A model generated the notes under the pieces. That model was not told the DNA's origin. It saw nothing but the letters and a program-made list of their open reading frames with translations, and searched no databases. The position numbers and the translations under genes were made by a program. From contig ONFG01000007.1 in the NCBI GenBank assembly GCA_900317025.1, positions 29,626 through 93,625 on the forward strand: a stretch of 64,000 nucleotides of DNA. The letters run 5' to 3'. The stretch comes from an uncultured Eubacteriales bacterium (lineage in GTDB: Bacteria > Bacillota > Clostridia > Oscillospirales > Acutalibacteraceae). Shown here in pieces: positions 60,469 through 64,000 of the stretch (positions are counted from its first letter, which is position 1; the number at the start of each line of letters is the position of its first letter).

Positions 60469-61125
60469 TCAGCTATTGATCGCCGAAATCATGCCGACGA
60501 CCTCGGAAAGGTCGCCGAAAAGGTGATCGGGCAGCGGCGCGAGCCCCTCTGTCGGCTCGATCATATCCGGTATCATAACGGTGAGCATACCCGCTCTGTG
60601 AGCGGCGATGATACCGTTTATGCTGTCTTCGAGCGCAATGCACTCGCCGGCGGGCGTGTCGATGCGCTGCGCCGCCGTAAGGAAGACCTCCGGGTCGGGC
60701 TTGCCGTTTTGTACGTCTTCACCGCAAACAACCGCATCGAAGTAATCGAGCACACCTGTAATCGAGAGCGCCCGCGTTGCCGAACCTCTTCTTGTCGACG
60801 TTGCGACCGCCATTTTTATGCCGTTTTCTTTTAAGTACCCGAGAAGCTCGAAAAGACCTTTCTTCACAGGGATCCCGTCACGCTCCGTTTTCTCGATAAA
60901 AAGCACATGGCATTTCTCGGCGATATCAAGATACGGAAAATCATCGCCGTATATGCCCTTCATCATTCGCTCCGTCTCGACGCGGCGCACTCCGATCGTC
61001 TTTTTGAACGTTTCAAGGTCGTACCTATAGCCGCACTCCGCCATTATCTCCCGCCAATTCTCGAAAACGATCCTCTCGGTATCCATCATCAGCCCGTCCA
61101 TATCAAAAACTGCACCCTTTATCAT
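60469..61125 (-). CDS. HAD-superfamily phosphatase, beta-phosphoglucomutase-like
   Basis: 218 residues. HAD motifs: DMDG (nucleophile Asp in VFDMDGLMMDTE), Ser/Thr motif VATST, Lys in NGKPDPEVF, and acidic motif ALEDSINGI. A helical cap sits between motifs I and II (about 15-85), subclass C1. Substrate unknown: sugar phosphates are common for this group. ATG 61125 with GAGGTG six bases upstream is chosen over GTG 61134, which overlaps that site. Confidence 0.88.
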   Translation of the reverse strand: MIKGAVFDMDGLMMDTERIVFENWREIMAECGYRYDLETFKKTIGVRRVETERMMKGIYGDDFPYLDIAEKCHVLFIEKTERDGIPVKKGLFELLGYLKENGIKMAVATSTRRGSATRALSITGVLDYFDAVVCGEDVQNGKPDPEVFLTAAQRIDTPAGECIALEDSINGIIAAHRAGMLTVMIPDMIEPTEGLAPLPDHLFGDLSEVVGMISAINS

Positions 61126-61195
61126 CGCGTTCACCTCTGTCTATCATATGATTGTCTGATTATACCACCCTCCCCCGCTCCTGTCAAGGCGCGGG

Positions 61196-61235
61196 GCCAA
61201 GCGGCCGCACGCAGTACGCGCTTATAGTTTTGTAT
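61196..61235 (-). repeat. Dispersed hairpin repeat, fragment D
   Basis: The reverse complement reads ACAAAACTATAAGCGCGTACTGCGTGCGGCCGCTTGGCCCCG in two adjoining parts, matching the 3' portion of copies A and B (ACAAACTA, GCGTACTGC, GCGGCCGCTTGGCC). One hairpin arm is partly lost. Confidence 0.7.
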
Positions 61236-61410
61236 AATCCATGCTCTACTGCCCGCGTCTGACAGATTTACAAAATGTTGGTTTTGATCTGCATTACCGA
61301 TATATTTTGTGCATTATCCGCGCCGAGGGCTGCCCACTATTGTTTTATACACTTGCTTATTCCACAAATTCGGCTGCCCTACTGTTAAAAACCTTTGTAT
61401 CAAACAGCCT

Positions 61411-61439
61411 TTGACATTTCGGTCATTTTTTGATATAAA
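61411..61439 (+). promoter_or_regulatory. Sigma-A promoter of the DUF2798 gene
   Basis: TTGACA (61411-61416), 17-bp spacer, TATAAA (61434-61439). Confidence 0.75.
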
Positions 61440-61573
61440 TATATAGAGAACAAAAGCATAATATGCACTGACACACGTTGTATTCTTCGGAATGCGTAAA
61501 TCTGATCACAGAGTGACCCTAGCAGATTCGCAGCCGGCGGGTACAGCTTTTTTGTGCAAAAAAGGAGAAATAT

Positions 61574-62146
61574 ATGCCAAAGAATCAATTTGAAAGAATG
61601 ATGTTTGCCCTTATGACAGTCGTTATCACTGTTCATGCGTATGTTTTTTACAGCCTCTACGTTGTAAACGGCTCGGCTTTTACTGCCATGACGGGCGAAG
61701 CCCACGTGCTTTCGGCAATCAACGCCATGGGCGGTGTTTCCGTTTTGGGAAAGATGCTCCCGATCTGGGCGGTCGTACTCATCGAGTTCTCTCTCGCCTA
61801 CACTCTCGAAGTGCTTGTCGGAAGTCCTTTATCCTTCAAGCTTGCGTGCCGTGTGTTCGATCCCAAGGAGATGCACCCGGTGCTTTTTGAAACGGCGATC
61901 ATCTGTGCGACCGTCGGGATCATGTGTCCCTCGATGAGCTTTCTCGCAGCTATCCTTTACTACCCCTACCGCCATATGGACCTTAGCGTCTTTACGCTGC
62001 TTGCAAACTGGCTCAAGCTAATCTGCTTCAACTTCCCGTTTGCGCTTATCTCGCAGCTTTTCTTCATTCAGCCGCTCGTAAGAACGTGCTTTAAGGCTCT
62101 GTTCAGAAACTCAAAGGTCGATATGGCAGAACCTGCGGCGGCATGA
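61574..62146 (+). CDS. DUF2798 family membrane protein
   Basis: 190 residues, four TM helices in two related pairs (about 10-30, 62-85 and 105-130, 145-170), beginning MPKNQFERMMFALMTVVITVHAYVF as DUF2798 proteins do. Function unknown. ATG 61574 with AAAGGAG upstream. It stands alone behind its own promoter, with a long leader. Confidence 0.75.
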   Translation: MPKNQFERMMFALMTVVITVHAYVFYSLYVVNGSAFTAMTGEAHVLSAINAMGGVSVLGKMLPIWAVVLIEFSLAYTLEVLVGSPLSFKLACRVFDPKEMHPVLFETAIICATVGIMCPSMSFLAAILYYPYRHMDLSVFTLLANWLKLICFNFPFALISQLFFIQPLVRTCFKALFRNSKVDMAEPAAA

Positions 62147-62172
62147 CCGAAATGATTTATGCAAAACTGCCT

Positions 62173-62201
62173 TTGATTTTGCTTTTATAACGTGATATAA
62201 T
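62173..62201 (+). promoter_or_regulatory. Sigma-A promoter of the second MATE gene
   Basis: TTGATT (62173-62178), 17-bp spacer, TATAAT (62196-62201). The predicted start, near 62208, coincides with the base of the downstream hairpin. Confidence 0.7.
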
Positions 62202-62209
62202 ATAATCAT

Positions 62210-62266
62210 ACAGAACGTGTAGCATTTACTGCGTAAATCCAGTTGATGCTGCACGTTCTGTTTTTG
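62210..62266 (+). promoter_or_regulatory. Terminator-like hairpin at the 5' end of the MATE leader (possible attenuator)
   Basis: ACAGAACGTG (62210-62219) pairs perfectly with CACGTTCTGT (62252-62261), followed by a T-run (TTTTTG). Inside, AGCAT/ATGCT and ATTTAC-TGC-GTAAAT are alternative pairings that share bases. Because it starts where the transcript should start and lies before the gene, it looks like an attenuator; it could instead end upstream transcription. Confidence 0.55.
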
Positions 62267-62294
62267 TTTGTATCATTAATTGGAGGATTTTAAA

Positions 62295-63710
62295 ATGGAA
62301 AAAACAGCAGATCAGTTTTTAGGTTGCGAGCCTGTCGGCAGGCTGATGAGAAAGTACTCGGTGCCGTGCATAATTTCGCTGCTCGTCGGCGCGCTGTACA
62401 ACATAGTCGACCAGATATTCATTGCAAACGCAGCGTACCTCGGCTCTTACGGCAACGCCGCAAACACCGTCGTTTTCCCGCTGACTGTCATCGCGCTCGC
62501 GCTCGCCGTTATGATAGGCGACGGCTGCTGCGCCTTCGTGAGCCTCAGCCTCGGAAAAGGCAAGCCCGGGCACGCAAAAAAGAGCGTCGGCAGCTCTGTT
62601 GTGATAACGCTTCTTTCGAGCCTTATCCTCTGCTCCGTTTACCTTATTTTAAGCGACGCTATCATCTCGATGTTCGGCGGCACTGTAAACCCCGAGACTT
62701 TTCAACACTCCAAGGAGTACTTTTTCTACATTTCGCTGGGCATTCCGTTCTATATGTTCGGGCAGGCGATGAACCCCGTCATCAGAGCCGACGGCAGCCC
62801 GAAATTCGCAATGGTATCGACGCTTGCGGGCGCTGTGATGAATATTATTCTCGATCCGATCTTTATCTTCGTTTTCGAGTGGGGCATGATGGGCGCGGCG
62901 GTCGCGACAGTTATCGGCCAGATAGCAACGGCGCTGCTCGCGGTGTGGTACATCGCACACATGAAGCTTGTAAAGCCCGCAAAGGGCGATTTCAAGCCGT
63001 CGGGCGCTATTATCAAGCGGACGCTCATACTCGGGCTTACGAGCTTTTTGTCTCAGATATCGCTCGTTGCGGCTATGGCGGCGATCAACAACATGATCCG
63101 CAAGTACGGTGCGCTCGACCCCGTCTTCTCTCAGGCTCAGTATGCGCAGATACCTATGGCGGTAGTCGGGATCGTTATGAAGTTCTTCCAGATCGTCATC
63201 TCGGCCGTTGTCGGAATGGCGGCAGGCTGCATCCCAATAGTCGGCTTCAACATGGGCGCCGGAGAAAAAGGCAGAGTGAGAGAGCTTTTCACAAAGCTGC
63301 TGACAGCCGAGGCGGCCGTGGGAGCGGCGGCGCTGCTTATCGTAGAGCTTTTCCCGAAGCAGCTCATAGGCATTTTCGGCGCGGCGAACGAGAGCGCGTA
63401 TTACACCGACTTTGCCGTAAAGGCATTTCGAGTGTACCTTTGCATGATGATATTTGCCTGCGTGAACAAGGCGTGCTTCATCTTCCTTCAGGCGATGGGC
63501 AAGGCTATAGAATCGACGGCGCTCTCGATGATAAGGGAGATCGTTTTCGGCGTTGGCTTCGCCGTTATACTGCCCGTTTTCTTCGGGCTTGACGGCGTTC
63601 TTTACTCGATGCCCGTCTCTGATCTGATGACGTTTATCGTTACTGTCTTTCTCATCGTATCGACCTACAGGCAGCTGAGAGACGTCCCCGCCCGAGCAAA
63701 GGGCGCGTGA
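62295..63710 (+). CDS. MATE family efflux transporter (MepA-like)
   Basis: 471 residues, twelve TM helices. The N-terminal segment LMRKYSVPCIISLLVGALYNIVDQIFI and PVIRADGSPKFAM are characteristic of the MepA-like branch of MATE exporters, which expel cationic drugs. ATG 62295 eight bases after GGAGG is used; a TTG at 62280 lies inside that site. It is controlled by a promoter and hairpin leader directly upstream. Only distantly like the other MATE protein at 41588. Confidence 0.9.
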   Translation: MEKTADQFLGCEPVGRLMRKYSVPCIISLLVGALYNIVDQIFIANAAYLGSYGNAANTVVFPLTVIALALAVMIGDGCCAFVSLSLGKGKPGHAKKSVGSSVVITLLSSLILCSVYLILSDAIISMFGGTVNPETFQHSKEYFFYISLGIPFYMFGQAMNPVIRADGSPKFAMVSTLAGAVMNIILDPIFIFVFEWGMMGAAVATVIGQIATALLAVWYIAHMKLVKPAKGDFKPSGAIIKRTLILGLTSFLSQISLVAAMAAINNMIRKYGALDPVFSQAQYAQIPMAVVGIVMKFFQIVISAVVGMAAGCIPIVGFNMGAGEKGRVRELFTKLLTAEAAVGAAALLIVELFPKQLIGIFGAANESAYYTDFAVKAFRVYLCMMIFACVNKACFIFLQAMGKAIESTALSMIREIVFGVGFAVILPVFFGLDGVLYSMPVSDLMTFIVTVFLIVSTYRQLRDVPARAKGA

Positions 63711-64000
63711 TACAATGCGTCATCAAGCTCATCGTAGCCGTAGGTGTTGAGTATATCTAAAGGCAATGCTCCCCAGAGTCCGTAATCGTACCGTCGATAT
63801 TTTTCTGGAAATGTCTGAAATAAAAAACGGAATGATTGACTGGACTGACGAGAAAATAAAAAACCCGATCGTTACTATCTGCTCACCATTATATATACTT
63901 CTGGAATTGTCAACATCCGTCCAGTCAAAAAACACCCAAAATTCTAACAGCAGCAGATCAGGCGGCACGGACAGAGTCGATGCTGCTAAGTCGATAGACT
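63711..64000. other. Right-edge region, possible remnant of a leftward gene
   Basis: No clear gene. On the minus strand, one frame (about 63855-63700) reads FRFLFQTFPEKYRRYDYG and then GLWGALPLDILNTYGYDEL, protein-like in composition, but it is closed by a stop upstream; a neighbouring frame continues with LLLEFWVFFDWTDVDNS. This could be the frameshifted end of a gene lying mostly to the right of the window. Low confidence. Confidence 0.3.

Larger units (their letters stand above)
61126..61573. other. Intergenic region with a repeat fragment and the DUF2798 promoter
   Basis: 448 bp: a fragment of the dispersed hairpin repeat at about 61196-61235, an unassigned AT/GC-mixed stretch (61240-61400), then a consensus promoter and a leader of about 128 bases before 61574. 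The leader contains GACCC ... GGGTAC pairing and a GTACAGCTTTTTTGTGC stretch close to the ribosome binding site. A leftward open frame (61400-61705) is not supported. Confidence 0.6.

Noticed and set aside
61400-61705. 101-residue leftward open frame
   Set aside because: Overlaps the consensus promoter and the start of the DUF2798 gene on the other strand; composition atypical.
62324-63592. 422-residue open frame over the second MATE gene in the +1 frame
   Set aside because: Arg/His-rich composition, no ribosome binding site, and fully inside a gene with clear MATE features. It is a by-product of the GC-rich codon pattern.

Overview
The window looks like chromosomal DNA of an anaerobic, Gram-positive, spore-forming Clostridia member, probably of the Oscillospiraceae/Ruminococcaceae. 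The evidence is a spoIIIAE gene behind a sigma-E-type promoter, rubrerythrin, dockerin-bearing secreted enzymes including two GH13 starch enzymes, DUF4342 and DUF4418 proteins, and AGGAGG-type ribosome binding sites. Placing it near the amylosome-building gut bacteria (Ruminococcus bromii-like) is inference. No rRNA or phylogenetic marker gene was available to settle it.

Left part (1-15.7 kb). A partial spoIIIAE diverges from a polysaccharide deacetylase. Then comes a block of 14 same-strand, tightly packed or overlapping genes (2438-15469, transcribed leftward). In transcription order it encodes an FTR1 iron permease, a P19-type metal-binding lipoprotein, a DUF2318 membrane protein, two FtsX-type permeases, an ATPase, an FMN-binding lipoprotein, an unknown one-TM protein, a three-subunit fumarate-reductase-like complex, a DUF4418 protein, and a third permease with its own ATPase. 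A consensus promoter with a palindrome at the start site precedes it. It reads as an iron-uptake operon with its own redox module and is the most interesting system here.

Middle (15.8-34 kb). A UDP-sugar pyrophosphorylase is followed by a large pullulanase-dockerin protein, a two-gene FtsX/ATPase exporter with an operator-like palindrome, and a 1240-residue sensor that fuses an ECF-S-like membrane domain, a beta-propeller, Y_Y_Y and HD-GYP. The sensor overlaps the gene for a BMP-family ligand-binding protein. A dockerin-bearing peptidoglycan amidase follows.

34-53.6 kb. Mostly housekeeping: pgi with a conserved P-loop partner, a D,D-carboxypeptidase, an LMW phosphatase-rimI-tsaD-NUDIX cluster, an orphan response regulator, a MATE exporter, pcrA whose C-terminus appears frameshifted by a deletion, a YjdF-like protein, a lipoprotein, a RadC-like protein with a lost JAMM motif, rubrerythrin, two DUF4342 paralogues and a two-component system.

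53.6-64 kb. tRNA-Tyr and tRNA-Thr, an amylase-CBM-dockerin, pgeF, a tiny Cys-rich protein, a radical SAM protein, an intact RadC, a HAD phosphatase, a DUF2798 protein and a second MATE exporter behind a hairpin leader.

Several intergenic regions carry a roughly 112-bp dispersed repeat with two hairpins (about 39.9, 51.4 and fragments at 46.7 and 61.2 kb). A separate 74-bp tandem duplication lies at 46.4 kb. No CRISPR array, insertion sequence, prophage or rRNA was seen.
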